Origin: an uncultured Oleiphilus sp.
Lineage (GTDB): Bacteria; Pseudomonadota; Gammaproteobacteria; Pseudomonadales; Oleiphilaceae
Assembly (NCBI GenBank): GCA_913020045.1
Contig: CAJWBE010000004.1
Location: 62,001-126,000 of the forward strand
Direction of reading: 5' to 3'
Length of the DNA stretch: 64,000 bases
Shown piece by piece: positions 36,201 through 46,970 of the stretch (positions within the stretch are counted from its first letter, which is position 1; each line of letters begins with the position of its first letter). The notes below the pieces were generated by a model. The model did no database searches, was not told the DNA's origin, and saw only the letters and a list, made by a program, of their open reading frames with translations. The position numbers were made by a program, and so were the translations under genes.

Positions 36201-36752
36201 CTTGATAAGCAGAATGACGAGCTCCATTCGGCGCTTGAAATATTAGTGGATGCGATTAAGAAAATTGATCGAGAGACAAGAGCTAGGTTCAAAGAAACCT
36301 ATGATCAGGTGAATGAAGGTCTGCAGGAATTGTTTCCCAAGATATTTGGTGGTGGTAGTGCGCATCTAGAGCTTACTGAAGCAGACTTGCTGGAAACCGG
36401 CGTTGCCATTATTGCGCGCCCACCCGGCAAGAAAAATTCAACGATTCACCTGTTATCAGGCGGTGAAAAAGCACTGACTGCAATTGCCTTAGTTTTTGCG
36501 ATTTTTGAGCTTAATCCGGCACCATTTTGTATGTTGGATGAAGTAGATGCACCGCTGGATGACGCTAATGTGGGCCGTTTCGCGGCAATTGTTAAAGAGA
36601 TGTCCGACAGAGTACAGTTTATCTATATTTCGCATAACAAAGTATCGATGGAGAAAGCTGACCAGTTAATGGGCGTCACAATGTCGGAACCGGGCGTGTC
36701 TCGTTTGGTCTCGGTCGATGTGGATGAAGCGGCAGCGTTAGCTCAAGCTTAA
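33231..36752 (+). CDS. smc: Chromosome segregation protein SMC
   Basis: 1173-residue SMC ATPase that condenses and organises the chromosome. Walker A GPNGCGKS is at 31-38, the Q-loop is GMISRLIESKP, two long coiled coils (about 165-500 and 665-1000) flank a hinge (about 515-640), and the C-terminal head has LLSGGEKALTAI and CMLDEVDAPLDDAN. The ATG at 33231 (MRLKSIKLAGFKSF) is the canonical start. It leads the smc-zipA-ligA cluster, the order known in Pseudomonas. No scpA or scpB is adjacent. Confidence 0.95.
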   Translation: MRLKSIKLAGFKSFVDATTVSFPHNMTAIVGPNGCGKSNVIDAVRWVMGESSAKNLRGESMTDVIFNGSTGRQPVGQASIELLFDNTAGKLVGEYAAFNEISIRRKVTREGVSQYYLNGAKCRRRDVTDIFLGTGMGPRSYAIIEQGMISRLIESKPEELRVYLEEAAGISKYKERRRDTENRIARTRENLDRLADLREELGKQLAHLSRQAKAAEKYSEYKKDERLTAAKLHALNWLALGLEASKFARSIGEEETLVEKAVLARTENESLIERSRLEHHSKQEAFAAIQSKFYALGGEVAKLEQALKYRREQAAAKAASEQKLKRDGQVVSARKTELESELEELQALILELEPELEEVREQVQQTRLMAEDGEAVSLEWEEKWDRFDHKFRDAQRSKDALASRLEQARAGRAEQYARQTRLEKECDELSKELDQSGLESSALSVEQAQERVDCAQAELESHQEESADLRTQLSGLEKEKTVVLSSVRDSHALLSSLTELQAQAQRRAAGDDVMVLREQGFDDASRLYSRVRVEAGWELAVEHVLGEHMQAVFCDAKADLTRLVASSSQNALSARLSGSLSIVSSESSGCEAVNGSLAACVDGVTAFYPWLNKICCVSSAEQAQLALSSLEDDQSIIMPDGTWLGSSWVRYYNPAPEQSGMVARESQIKVLGAQHEVFSEQLAALENQYESLNQEVLDSIKADQALRSNLRAFELELSQLRAKQSAFQARAEQQEIRLARAQAELGMLVQGLSEQDEVIARDEERLVVALHAQESLDVERESFSLERDRARSQIERNSRELQRLQAHVHGLELRYQKHVSQKGLLEQTLSQLRDDELRIQEEMEELAIATVSEESLEDDNLRLEGLLDSRAVLEDKMGDARRELDEVADAIRKSEHFRMSCESEIQANRERLASLRMEKQALDITQAGLTEKIEQQGFALESVEAELSVDDSIANCESSLASLANKIQRLGAINLAAVDEYDEKAERKRYLDKQNDELHSALEILVDAIKKIDRETRARFKETYDQVNEGLQELFPKIFGGGSAHLELTEADLLETGVAIIARPPGKKNSTIHLLSGGEKALTAIALVFAIFELNPAPFCMLDEVDAPLDDANVGRFAAIVKEMSDRVQFIYISHNKVSMEKADQLMGVTMSEPGVSRLVSVDVDEAAALAQA

Positions 36753-36905
36753 CGAATTTTTAATCTGCATTTGTGCGACAAGTGTCTGAGGCGCTTGGCC
36801 TTGGCGTAGATTTACCGTTACTATATCGCTACAACGCTGGGGTTTTTATTTTGGAAAAAAATAGGTCTCAGTTGGATCTTTAATCTAGGAATATTGATCA
36901 CCAAA

Positions 36906-37823
36906 ATGAATTTTAGAGATTGGTTAATCGTCGTTGGTATTGTGATTATTCTAGGCATCTTGGTCGATGGTTATCGCCGGATGCGATTAGCGAAGCAAGA
37001 TTCGTTGAAAATGTCCCGTAACATGGGCGGGGAAATTGAATCGACGCCTTTAGATGATGACTACAACCCCGAGCTTCCTGGCGGTGGTGCCCGTATTATT
37101 CCTTCAGAAGGGGACACCGTTGGCGCTCTCGCTGAAAAGCTTGAGGCTGAGAATGCAGCCGCTTTTAGTGCCAGCGATGAGGGCGGGTTTTCTTCGTCTG
37201 CGGATGTGCCAATTTCCGCAGATATTTCTGACCGTCCTACGGTACCTTTGAACACGTCTTCAGTGTCTGAAAGCTTTTCTGCTAACGTCGAAACAACAAA
37301 AAAACAAAGTAGTAAAACGAAAGCTAAACCTAAGGAAAATGCCAAAGGAAAAGTAGACAAAGACGGTCGTGATATTCAGGCATTGGTTGACCAAGAAGTG
37401 ATTGTGATAAACGTTGATGCCAAAGCGAATCAGGTATTTAGCGGACAAGAAATTAAGAAGTTGCTAGAGGCATGCGGAATGGACCATGGAGATATGTCCA
37501 TTTTTCACCGTCATGAAGAGGAGGACTTGCTTAGTCCTATTCAGTTTAGTGTCGCGAACGCAGTTGAGCCCGGTTATTTTGACCCAGCAGTGATGGATAG
37601 TTTGGAAACCCCTGGTGTTAGTTTCTTTTTAAGCTTGCCAGGCCCAAAAAACTACATGAAAGCATTTGATTACATGCTTGAAACAGCGCAGTGTTTTGCA
37701 ACGAACCTGAAAGGCGAGCTTAGTGATGAGCGCCGAAGTGTTTTGACGAAGCAAACCATTGAACACTTTAGAACGCGTGTTAGAGACTTTGAGCGCAAGC
37801 AACTATCTCGCGCAAAAGTGTAA
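36906..37823 (+). CDS. zipA: Cell division protein ZipA
   Basis: 305 residues. An N-terminal membrane anchor (about 5-24, WLIVVGIVIILGILVDG) is followed by a basic patch (YRRMRLAK), a long Pro/Ser/Lys-rich linker (about 50-155), and the C-terminal FtsZ-binding domain (about 160-300) with VIVINVDAK and a conserved MDSLETPGVSFFL. ZipA tethers FtsZ to the inner membrane at midcell. Either this ATG or an in-frame TTG at 36894 could start it. AGGA lies 3 bases before the TTG and 15 before the ATG, so neither spacing is ideal. Confidence 0.9.
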   Translation: MNFRDWLIVVGIVIILGILVDGYRRMRLAKQDSLKMSRNMGGEIESTPLDDDYNPELPGGGARIIPSEGDTVGALAEKLEAENAAAFSASDEGGFSSSADVPISADISDRPTVPLNTSSVSESFSANVETTKKQSSKTKAKPKENAKGKVDKDGRDIQALVDQEVIVINVDAKANQVFSGQEIKKLLEACGMDHGDMSIFHRHEEEDLLSPIQFSVANAVEPGYFDPAVMDSLETPGVSFFLSLPGPKNYMKAFDYMLETAQCFATNLKGELSDERRSVLTKQTIEHFRTRVRDFERKQLSRAKV

Positions 37824-37857
37824 AAAGTGTTCCCCCTCCATCTTGATTTGTGACTGA

Positions 37858-39873
<2,016 letters not shown>

Positions 39874-40048
39874 TCGCTTTGCTAATCACGAAGTTCGTTG
39901 GGCTGTGATGACTTGTTCAAGATCATTTTGTAACTATTGAAAAATTTGTGTGACCGACAAGTCATTCCCCGTAAGATAAGCTGTTATCTCGCTTTTTCGT
40001 CTAATATCATCAAGACACTGTTTACTATAGCCCCTTTCAGAATCCACT

Positions 40049-42577
40049 ATGCCGGCGTGTCATAAATTGAATAAAATATCGAATATTTTTTGGTTCTCAG
40101 TCTTTTCACTATTACTTTCAGCGTGTGAGACGGAGCAGTCATTCGACGCGCCTGAGGCATATGGTCCGCTTAGGCTCATTGGTACGCCAGTAAGCACTTT
40201 GTATTCTGGAACAAGATTTGATGTAGAGTTTGGTGTTAGTGGTGGACAGGCTCCCTATCGATACCGGTACCTAAAAGAGCAGCCAGAGGGGTTTGGGTTT
40301 GATACGCTTCAGGCAGAAAACGGTCTTGAATTTAATATCTTGGAAGGTGGTGGGGCAAAGTCTTCATTTAGGCTTCAAGGAGCAGTGCTGGCGGCGGATG
40401 ATAGTGATTCATCTAGCACTACAAAGTCCGCGTATTATATTGAAGTGACCGATGGCATAAACACGATTGTAGAAGAGTTTGTCTATAATTTGCTCACACC
40501 CACCTTGGCTTACCCTCAGGCATCATCGCTTGGTGAAAGGGCCGATAACCTAGGAATCTTTGATTCTGCGCTGAATAACTTAGCAAACGGACGCGAGGCT
40601 TTTTACTGCAATAACATTAAAGAGTCGGCGTACCCCTTCGTATCAGAAATTGACGGCCGCCCTGTGAGAACAACCGCTATAGGCATTAATCTACAGCGTG
40701 GTCTGTTGGAGTCTTTTTCTATTTCTTATCGCATAACGTCCGACTATGAGGAGTCTGACTTAGAAACCGGTAGCGGAAACCTTGGGGTTGCACGACCTGA
40801 TGTTGATTTCGTCGCAAGCGAAGGTAGGTTGATTTTCGAGCCGGGTGCTAGGTTTTGCATGATCACGGTTCAAGTTTTTGACGATACTGTGGTCGAAGGT
40901 GAGGAAGGGTTTAAAATTGAGTTGTTTGATGGGGTTGGTGCCGTGGTCGATATCTCGGCGATTGAGGAATCTTTTTTTGAAATTACAGATAACGAAGGCT
41001 CGATAGCGGTTGAGCCTGTCGTTGGCGTTATTAACGTCTCCGAAAGCGCGAATGTTCCGCTGAAGCTATCAATCAGCGGGGCTGAGACGTATCTAAATTT
41101 CGGTGTTGACGAGCGCCTAACGACGGCAGAGCCAAGCTCATTTGAGCTTGTGCCTCAAACTGGCATTGCCGTATTTCCGGAAGGGGAGAGAGACTCATCT
41201 ATGGGGGTGCGGGTTGTGGCTCCTACTGCTGATAAGCTTGGACCAGATCCTGAGGTCGTTTTGTTTAGTGCAGCAGATTACATTGATGATGAAGACGCGT
41301 CTGTATTTACAGTTAATGAGTGGCCTTTTGGTGGTTTGCCTGAAAATGAACTCGTAACATTGGCAGATAATGAGGTGCGAGTCGTTGCAATCGCAGGTGA
41401 TATAGATGGTCGTGTATATGTATTGAAGCATGCGGTCGACTCCCTAGGGTTTAGCTATGGCGTTGTATCTGCAATGTATCGTGATGGAAGCCGCTATCGT
41501 TTAACCGACGCTTCAAATGATATTCTTATTAGAAAGCCTGGCGTTAATATAAGCCCAAAGGACCTTATCTTTGCTGAGGCAGAAGACGCTGTTCTAACGG
41601 TAGTGAGTGAGGTTGATGCAGCGTTTAACGGCGATCATAAAGGGTTGGTTGATATTTTAGTGACGGGGTATTCCTTTGACGATGCGGGCCTTACTTCTTT
41701 GAAGTTCGATGCTCAATACGGCACTGAGTCCAACGACTTGGTGGATGGAGTTTCTCTAAATAACGTTACGCTTTATATTTATGGCAGTACGGAGGGTTTA
41801 CAGTTCGATGGAGAAGGTGGATCGCAGATCAATCGTGGCGGCGGTGACGGGTTCGTATACAGCTTAAGAACAATCGATGGTGCGAAGCAGTGGGCGACTT
41901 TTGTTGGTAACGAAGAGCCTAATTCTGTTCTAGCGCTAGCGGCGGGAAGGTTAGAGATATACCCGCTTATATCAAATGATATTGACGGGCGCAGGGCATT
42001 TTTGAGGTTGTTAGATCAAGACGGAGATATTGATAGTGATGTGGAAGATTTTTCGTTGCTACCTATTTCACCACACTATTTTCGATCGTCTTTAGCAAAC
42101 CCGGTGGGAGATACGTTTACGATTTTGAGCGACGGGTCGAGCAGTCCCTTCTCCGGCGAAGCCTCGGCGAGCCGGACCCGGGATGTTTTTGTCAGCCTTT
42201 CAGATGCAACGCTTGAGGGAAGATCAAGCTTGGTTATTTCTACTAATGGTACGGAAATCGCCGCATCTCAAAGTTATTTGGTTGATAAAGAGTTACTAGG
42301 CGTTTTTGGAACAACCACGGGTGAGTTTGACAACAATATTTCGGTGGGTGAAGAGGATGCCTTTTTAGCGGTCATATCGACTGAAGACGGCGTGAGGCTG
42401 CGTACGATTACACAGTTTGGTACGCCCGGTAATGATCAGGCTATAGACAGTATTTCAGTGGGGGAGAGTAAGTTCCTTGTTTTATGGCAGGAAGACTTTA
42501 CCTCTGGAGACTCCTCTCCTCGTTATCGAATATCGGCGTTTGCTTTTGATGGGCGTAAGCTCAGTCCTGACTTCTAA
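40049..42577 (+). CDS. Large lipoprotein with Calx-beta-like domains
   Basis: 842 residues. A signal peptide with the lipobox LSAC makes Cys26 the lipidated residue, with Glu-Thr after it (no Asp at +2, so outer-membrane sorting is likely). After an Ig/cadherin-like region (about 35-140) comes a Calx-beta-like domain (about 165-310, with VVEGEEGFKIELFDG), a second similar stretch to about 430, and a C-terminal part with repeats of the kind xDGFVYSLxxxDGxxxW and GSTEGL, resembling SBBP beta-propeller repeats. I do not know a function; surface adhesion or scaffold roles are possible. Convergent with mnmC, 8 bases apart. Confidence 0.75.
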   Translation: MPACHKLNKISNIFWFSVFSLLLSACETEQSFDAPEAYGPLRLIGTPVSTLYSGTRFDVEFGVSGGQAPYRYRYLKEQPEGFGFDTLQAENGLEFNILEGGGAKSSFRLQGAVLAADDSDSSSTTKSAYYIEVTDGINTIVEEFVYNLLTPTLAYPQASSLGERADNLGIFDSALNNLANGREAFYCNNIKESAYPFVSEIDGRPVRTTAIGINLQRGLLESFSISYRITSDYEESDLETGSGNLGVARPDVDFVASEGRLIFEPGARFCMITVQVFDDTVVEGEEGFKIELFDGVGAVVDISAIEESFFEITDNEGSIAVEPVVGVINVSESANVPLKLSISGAETYLNFGVDERLTTAEPSSFELVPQTGIAVFPEGERDSSMGVRVVAPTADKLGPDPEVVLFSAADYIDDEDASVFTVNEWPFGGLPENELVTLADNEVRVVAIAGDIDGRVYVLKHAVDSLGFSYGVVSAMYRDGSRYRLTDASNDILIRKPGVNISPKDLIFAEAEDAVLTVVSEVDAAFNGDHKGLVDILVTGYSFDDAGLTSLKFDAQYGTESNDLVDGVSLNNVTLYIYGSTEGLQFDGEGGSQINRGGGDGFVYSLRTIDGAKQWATFVGNEEPNSVLALAAGRLEIYPLISNDIDGRRAFLRLLDQDGDIDSDVEDFSLLPISPHYFRSSLANPVGDTFTILSDGSSSPFSGEASASRTRDVFVSLSDATLEGRSSLVISTNGTEIAASQSYLVDKELLGVFGTTTGEFDNNISVGEEDAFLAVISTEDGVRLRTITQFGTPGNDQAIDSISVGESKFLVLWQEDFTSGDSSPRYRISAFAFDGRKLSPDF

Positions 42578-42585
42578 TCACCAAA

Positions 42586-44520
42586 CTATATCTTATTTTG
42601 CACAAGGTTTTTTATTAAAAATCTAGCAGGGTGAAGCATTTTTGATAGCTCTGCGCTGATGGGCAGCGGTGCGTTGACTATTTCGCTTGTAATAATTTCT
42701 GCTGCCATGGGCGTTGTTACAACGCCTTTTGAACCGTGACCAATATTTATAAATAGATTTTTGTAATAGTCTCCTTTTATTCCCTTGCAGGCCATTGCGT
42801 CCTGTCTTAGTCGTGAGAATTTTTCTTGCATGGAGCGGAATTTTGGTACTGCTCCTACAATTGGGTTGTAGTCTCGGGTCGTGCAACGAAGGCCTGCTTT
42901 TGTAGAATAGTCGGATGCGTTCAGTAATTCAGATTTATCCCATTCAGGAAGCCAGCGCGCGAGCTTATGAATATTCGCTAGGTGGTCTTTTATTTCCGGT
43001 TTATCGCTCGAGTTGTTAAGGTCGTAAGTTGCGCCAATATGTGCCCCTTTGCTCGTAGCTGCAAGATACCCTTCGCCACATAATACGCAGCTAGGTGTTG
43101 ATAAACCTTCGTGCTTAATTGTGCTGGTTTGACCACGAATAAGCCTCACAGGAAATTGATTAGTCTGTGGAAAAGTTTGAGCTTCGTAGGCGCATGCAAC
43201 AACCAGATAACGACTGCGTAATAAGCCATGAGAGTTTGTCGTGACACTCCATGTCTCGGTTTCATCATCGAAACTAAAACTGTTGGCTTTACAGTTGAAT
43301 ATACTGTGGATGTTTGGGTGAGCCGTGCAGCGTTTTGCCAACGCTCCAGGGTAAACGATTCCATTCTTGGGGAACCATAAACCTCCTTTTTCAAGTTGGC
43401 TTCCGCTAATTAGGCAGGCTTCTTCTGTACTGATCTTTTCCATGAAATCGGAAGGAAGGTTGAGTTTTTCGCTTCGGCGGTTATTTTTCTCTAGCTCCTG
43501 CGGGTTCCAATCTAATTGAAGCACGCCCCTTTGATCCCATAGTTTGTCTTCTAGCGCTGCATTTTCAGATAGTCGGGAGAAGAACTGTTGGCTAAACTGC
43601 GTACATGCTAGAGCGAGTTTTGCTTCTTGATTCATAATCGTTGGAAGTTTCGAATACATTATGAGGCAAGTTTGACCTGACGCGCCCATGACGGGGGCCG
43701 CTTGGCTATCAATGATGGTTGTCGATAGCCCTTGCTCTGCTAGCGTCCAAGCGGTTGTTAACCCAGCGAGTCCTGCGCCAATAATAATGACATCCTTAAC
43801 ATCAATACCCTGTTTCGGACGCACTAGGCAGCTACTAGGGTGTATCCAGCTGGGCAGGGAGCTTGAGTAGTAACCTGCTTGTTGGCCGTTTTCTAGCGTT
43901 CTTTTGGCGGTTAGCAGTGCAAACTCTGTCTGCTTCTCATGGCTAACGGTGAAACCTAATTTTTCTAAATTTTCTTTCGTAGATGCCGTAAACGACTTTG
44001 ATATGCAAGAAACATATGCGTTGTGGCGGGACCGTGTTTTCAACAACTGCAGAAGCCATCCGGCATTTATGTCATCGTCCAGTACGCTGATCAACCCACC
44101 TTCCATTAGCCATTTATCCGCAGTAAAAGTAAAGTCTGAGAGCTTGTTGGGTACGTCAATAATAATCTGCAGTGTAACCTGTCCGCCTAAAAGTTTAAGA
44201 GTGTGACTGCCTTCTATGAGGCTAGGGTAGCTGTTAAGAAGTAAGTCTCTTTCTTCCCTAAGGTCTGGTAGGGCAGCTAACGTTTTAGATAGGATGTTTT
44301 TCGATAAAGGGTTTTCAGCAATTGCAATATAGTGGAGAGGGGGCTTTGGGTTTCGTAGTTCTCGCCAAAGAGAAAGGGCGAGTAAAAAATTTACGCCATG
44401 ACCAAAACTTCCATCGACGATAGTAAACGGGGATGCTGAGTCATGCGTGACAAGTGCGTCCCTGTAATGACTGCGCACAAAACAACTCTGCAGACGTTGG
44501 GCTGGGGTGATTTTATTCAT
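42586..44520 (-). CDS. mnmC: MnmC-like tRNA mnm5s2U34 biosynthesis protein with a degenerate methyltransferase domain
   Basis: 644 residues (E. coli MnmC 668). The C-terminal FAD oxidoreductase part (about 242-640), which removes carboxymethyl from cmnm5s2U34, is well preserved: GAGLAG at 248-253, MGASGQ, RLIRGQT, GEGYLAA, AGLRCTTRDYNPIVGAVP and NIGHGSKGVVTTP. The N-terminal methyltransferase part is not. The SAM motif is SFGHGVNFL in place of GFGTGLNFL, the early YDDVYFS motif is missing, and the LDGFAPAKNPDMW block is replaced by MEGGLISVLDDDI (139-151). Methylation of nm5s2U is therefore doubtful. The start is the ATG at 44520. Confidence 0.82.
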   Translation of the reverse strand: MNKITPAQRLQSCFVRSHYRDALVTHDSASPFTIVDGSFGHGVNFLLALSLWRELRNPKPPLHYIAIAENPLSKNILSKTLAALPDLREERDLLLNSYPSLIEGSHTLKLLGGQVTLQIIIDVPNKLSDFTFTADKWLMEGGLISVLDDDINAGWLLQLLKTRSRHNAYVSCISKSFTASTKENLEKLGFTVSHEKQTEFALLTAKRTLENGQQAGYYSSSLPSWIHPSSCLVRPKQGIDVKDVIIIGAGLAGLTTAWTLAEQGLSTTIIDSQAAPVMGASGQTCLIMYSKLPTIMNQEAKLALACTQFSQQFFSRLSENAALEDKLWDQRGVLQLDWNPQELEKNNRRSEKLNLPSDFMEKISTEEACLISGSQLEKGGLWFPKNGIVYPGALAKRCTAHPNIHSIFNCKANSFSFDDETETWSVTTNSHGLLRSRYLVVACAYEAQTFPQTNQFPVRLIRGQTSTIKHEGLSTPSCVLCGEGYLAATSKGAHIGATYDLNNSSDKPEIKDHLANIHKLARWLPEWDKSELLNASDYSTKAGLRCTTRDYNPIVGAVPKFRSMQEKFSRLRQDAMACKGIKGDYYKNLFINIGHGSKGVVTTPMAAEIITSEIVNAPLPISAELSKMLHPARFLIKNLVQNKI

Positions 44521-44576
44521 TGGGGTATCGCCGGTCGCGAAGGGTAGAGTGTCTATATGTTTTTTGTTGGCGCTTA

Positions 44577-45212
44577 CTAAGGACTAGCGACAGGCTTAGC
44601 TAGTGGGGGTGGTGTTGGTTTTGTTTCGACGATAACTTTTTCTATTGTGATTGGTTCAATCGGAACGTTTTGCATTCCTTGGCTTGGCCCGGTTGGTTTG
44701 TCAGCGATTTGGTATACGCTTGCCATTCCTGCGATGACTTTCCCGAACACGGCATAGCCAGGATTGGCGAGAGTTCGGTCTAGAAACTGATTGTCTGCAA
44801 CATTAATAAAGAATTGAGATGTTGCAGAGTCTGGTGCTGAGGTCCGCGCCATAGCTAAAGTACCAATAAGGTTTCTGAGTTTGGGGCTGGCTTCATTTTT
44901 GATTGGTGCTTGTGTCGCCTTGCGGCGAAGTTGAGCATCGAATCCTCCGCCCTGCACCATAAAGCCCGGGATGACCCTGTGAAATATTGTGTTGTTGTAG
45001 AAGCCTGACTTTGCGTACTCAACAAAATTGGCGACGGTAATCGGTGCGGTGCTTTCGTAAAGCTCAACCGTAATAGTACCCAAATTGGTTGTAATGGTAG
45101 CTGTTTTTGTCGTTTCCTGTGTTTGAGACCAAGCCTGGCTCGAAGCGAGGGTTAGCAAAAGAGTGAGTGTTTTCGCAACTTTGCGAAAAAGCAGTGGCTG
45201 TCTGTTGCTCAT
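44577..45212 (-). CDS. Periplasmic peptidyl-prolyl cis-trans isomerase, cyclophilin type
   Basis: 211 residues. A basic start and hydrophobic core (LTLLLTLASSQAWSQ) give a Sec signal peptide with likely cleavage after QAWS. The cyclophilin domain contains FHRVIPGFMVQGGGF (catalytic Arg), ATSQFFINVADN and the late PGYAVFGKVI. It resembles PpiA, which speeds proline isomerisation in exported proteins. The C-terminus adds a short Pro-rich tail (KPTPPPLAKPVASP). Start ATG at 45212. It is 56 bases before the mnmC start in the same direction. Confidence 0.9.
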   Translation of the reverse strand: MSNRQPLLFRKVAKTLTLLLTLASSQAWSQTQETTKTATITTNLGTITVELYESTAPITVANFVEYAKSGFYNNTIFHRVIPGFMVQGGGFDAQLRRKATQAPIKNEASPKLRNLIGTLAMARTSAPDSATSQFFINVADNQFLDRTLANPGYAVFGKVIAGMASVYQIADKPTGPSQGMQNVPIEPITIEKVIVETKPTPPPLAKPVASP

Positions 45213-45473
45213 GTGTCATCCGTCCGTTTGTCTCAAGTGTTGTGTTACCTAACAGTATATTCAATAAGCTATTAAATTATAAATGGTTTTTCTGTAGAGC
45301 TCCGTATTTTTGTTTCTTGTTCTGTCTCGCGGATCTGGTTCTTTAACAGTACTGGACAGTCGCTAACAATCCGTTACCACGAGAAATTAATTACCCACAT
45401 ACATTGTGCTCGTTAGGGTCCACTATTACTCACCATAACGGTTTGATCATCTTTCCGACGGGAGTAGAACAAC

Positions 45474-46268
45474 GTGCGCCATCATGAGCAGATACAGAAG
45501 TCCAGAATCGGGCGTCTATTAGTTAATCGTGGTTATATTACTGAAAGTCAGTTAGCGGAGGCTTTGGTTGCTCAAGCAGACCGTGGCTGTTTACTAGGTG
45601 AAGTGCTACTAGAGCGTGAATGGATCCGTGAAAAGGATCTGAAGCGCGTTCTACGTCATCAGAAAAATTATCGTTTGGCGACCGCTGCAGTGACACTGGT
45701 CGTTGCTCCTTTACAGCCGATGTTTGCGCTTGCGGCATCACCATCAGCGTTGCCGTTAACCAACAACCATCGCGTTGAAGTAACTGATAAGCAGTTAGGA
45801 GGCCTCAAAGGGCTTCAAGCTTTAGATGATGAGGCTTTATCAGATGTTAGCGCACAAGGTTTCTTCCCTGGAATGGCTCCGGGAATTGGGATTGGACAAA
45901 ATGCAGATGGCGTCGCGGCTGGAATGTTCCACAAGTATCAAGATGATGGCGACTTGGAAGAGCCTGAAGATGAACAGATTGCGGGCGAGTTAGCCGACAC
46001 GGTTCTTACCGTTGCAGGCTTGGGACCAATATCTAGTTTGATTGAAGCGGATATAACTATCGAAGGCTTGGAGTATCATACGGACAAGCCCATGATGGAA
46101 ATGCTTGAAGGCGGTAAAATGAAATTTTACATGCCGAAGTCAATTGATCGAATCAGTATGGAGAATATGAGAGTTAAGGGTAATACATCTGGCCCGACGT
46201 TGGGCAGTATCTATATGAGCGATATCACCTACGGACCGAACTCAAGTTACACGATTTCTCCTCGTTAG
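45474..46268 (+). CDS. MshEN-type c-di-GMP receptor-like domain fused to an export segment and exported domain
   Basis: 264 residues. Residues 11-34 and 40-63 each fit the 24-residue MshEN consensus RLGxx(L/V/I)(L/V/I)xxG(L/V/I)(L/V/I)xxxxLxxxLxxQ, separated by exactly 5 residues as in MshE. The first has R11, G13, L16, V17, G20, I22, L27, L31 and Q34. The second has G42, L45, L46, I51, L56, L60 and Q63, but L40 replaces Arg and E49 replaces Gly. A hydrophobic stretch (about 68-86) ends in ALAAS and looks like a signal peptide or single membrane pass. The rest (89-264) is probably outside the cytoplasm and includes ALDDEALSDVSAQ (116-128). It starts with GTG 9 bases after GGGAG. It faces the phosphorelay operon, 9 bases away. 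Confidence 0.7.
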   Translation: MRHHEQIQKSRIGRLLVNRGYITESQLAEALVAQADRGCLLGEVLLEREWIREKDLKRVLRHQKNYRLATAAVTLVVAPLQPMFALAASPSALPLTNNHRVEVTDKQLGGLKGLQALDDEALSDVSAQGFFPGMAPGIGIGQNADGVAAGMFHKYQDDGDLEEPEDEQIAGELADTVLTVAGLGPISSLIEADITIEGLEYHTDKPMMEMLEGGKMKFYMPKSIDRISMENMRVKGNTSGPTLGSIYMSDITYGPNSSYTISPR

Positions 46269-46277
46269 TTTTTTAGC

Positions 46278-46970
46278 CTACGGTAGGTAAACGGAAAAAA
46301 CGCCGCCGTTTTGCCTGCCGCCATTGTCTAGCACTATTTTCCCAGAAATATCTTTTACTTGGTGAAGTGCGGCTACCTTTGCTGCGAAATAAAGACCAAG
46401 ACTAGTGCTGCCAGTTCTAAAATTGATATTTTTATTGATATCTGCAGGGTCTGTTTCTAGCATGGCTTGAGGATATCCCTCGCCGTCGTCATGCACTTGA
46501 ATAACTAATTGGTTATCCTCAACAAAGGCGCAAAGCTCTATGGTTTTGTTGGTATAACGCGAAGCGTTGTTCAAGGCATTGTTTACAACGCCAAGTATCA
46601 ATTCACGATCGAAATACCATGTTAACGAGGGGTCGGTAGAGATGAGTAGCTCAATGTTACGACTGTCGAATACTTCTTGGTACTGGGCTTTGTGTTCGTC
46701 CAAAAGATCGGAAACGTAGTATTCGTCAATATGTAAGCTTAGTTTTTGGTTTTGAAGTCGGTAAAGTCCGAGTAGCTGAACCAAAAAACTGTTTACGCGC
46801 TCTGCCTCATACTTGATGGTTGAGGTGTTGAGCTCTGATTTTATGTCCTCGGGTATACCGTCGCACAGATTATCTACCGAGTGAATTAACATGCTTAGTG
46901 AGTTTTTCATATCATGAACTGCCGAGGCTATGATTAGTGAAAAGTCTGGATGTTCTTGCTCATTGCTCAC
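46278..46970 (-). CDS. Sensor histidine kinase without an input domain
   Basis: 230-residue cytoplasmic kinase. His19 in AVHDMKNSL is the phosphorylated residue in the H-D-x-K-N type H-box found in HisKA-like kinases. NNALNNASRYTN is the N-box, HDDGEGYP the G1 box and TGSTSLGLYFAAK the G2 box. No sensing or membrane domain precedes the H-box. It starts with GTG at 46970, which overlaps the stop of the TPR-receiver gene (GTGA), showing translational coupling. It should phosphorylate one or both receivers of the operon. Confidence 0.87.
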   Translation of the reverse strand: MSNEQEHPDFSLIIASAVHDMKNSLSMLIHSVDNLCDGIPEDIKSELNTSTIKYEAERVNSFLVQLLGLYRLQNQKLSLHIDEYYVSDLLDEHKAQYQEVFDSRNIELLISTDPSLTWYFDRELILGVVNNALNNASRYTNKTIELCAFVEDNQLVIQVHDDGEGYPQAMLETDPADINKNINFRTGSTSLGLYFAAKVAALHQVKDISGKIVLDNGGRQNGGVFSVYLP

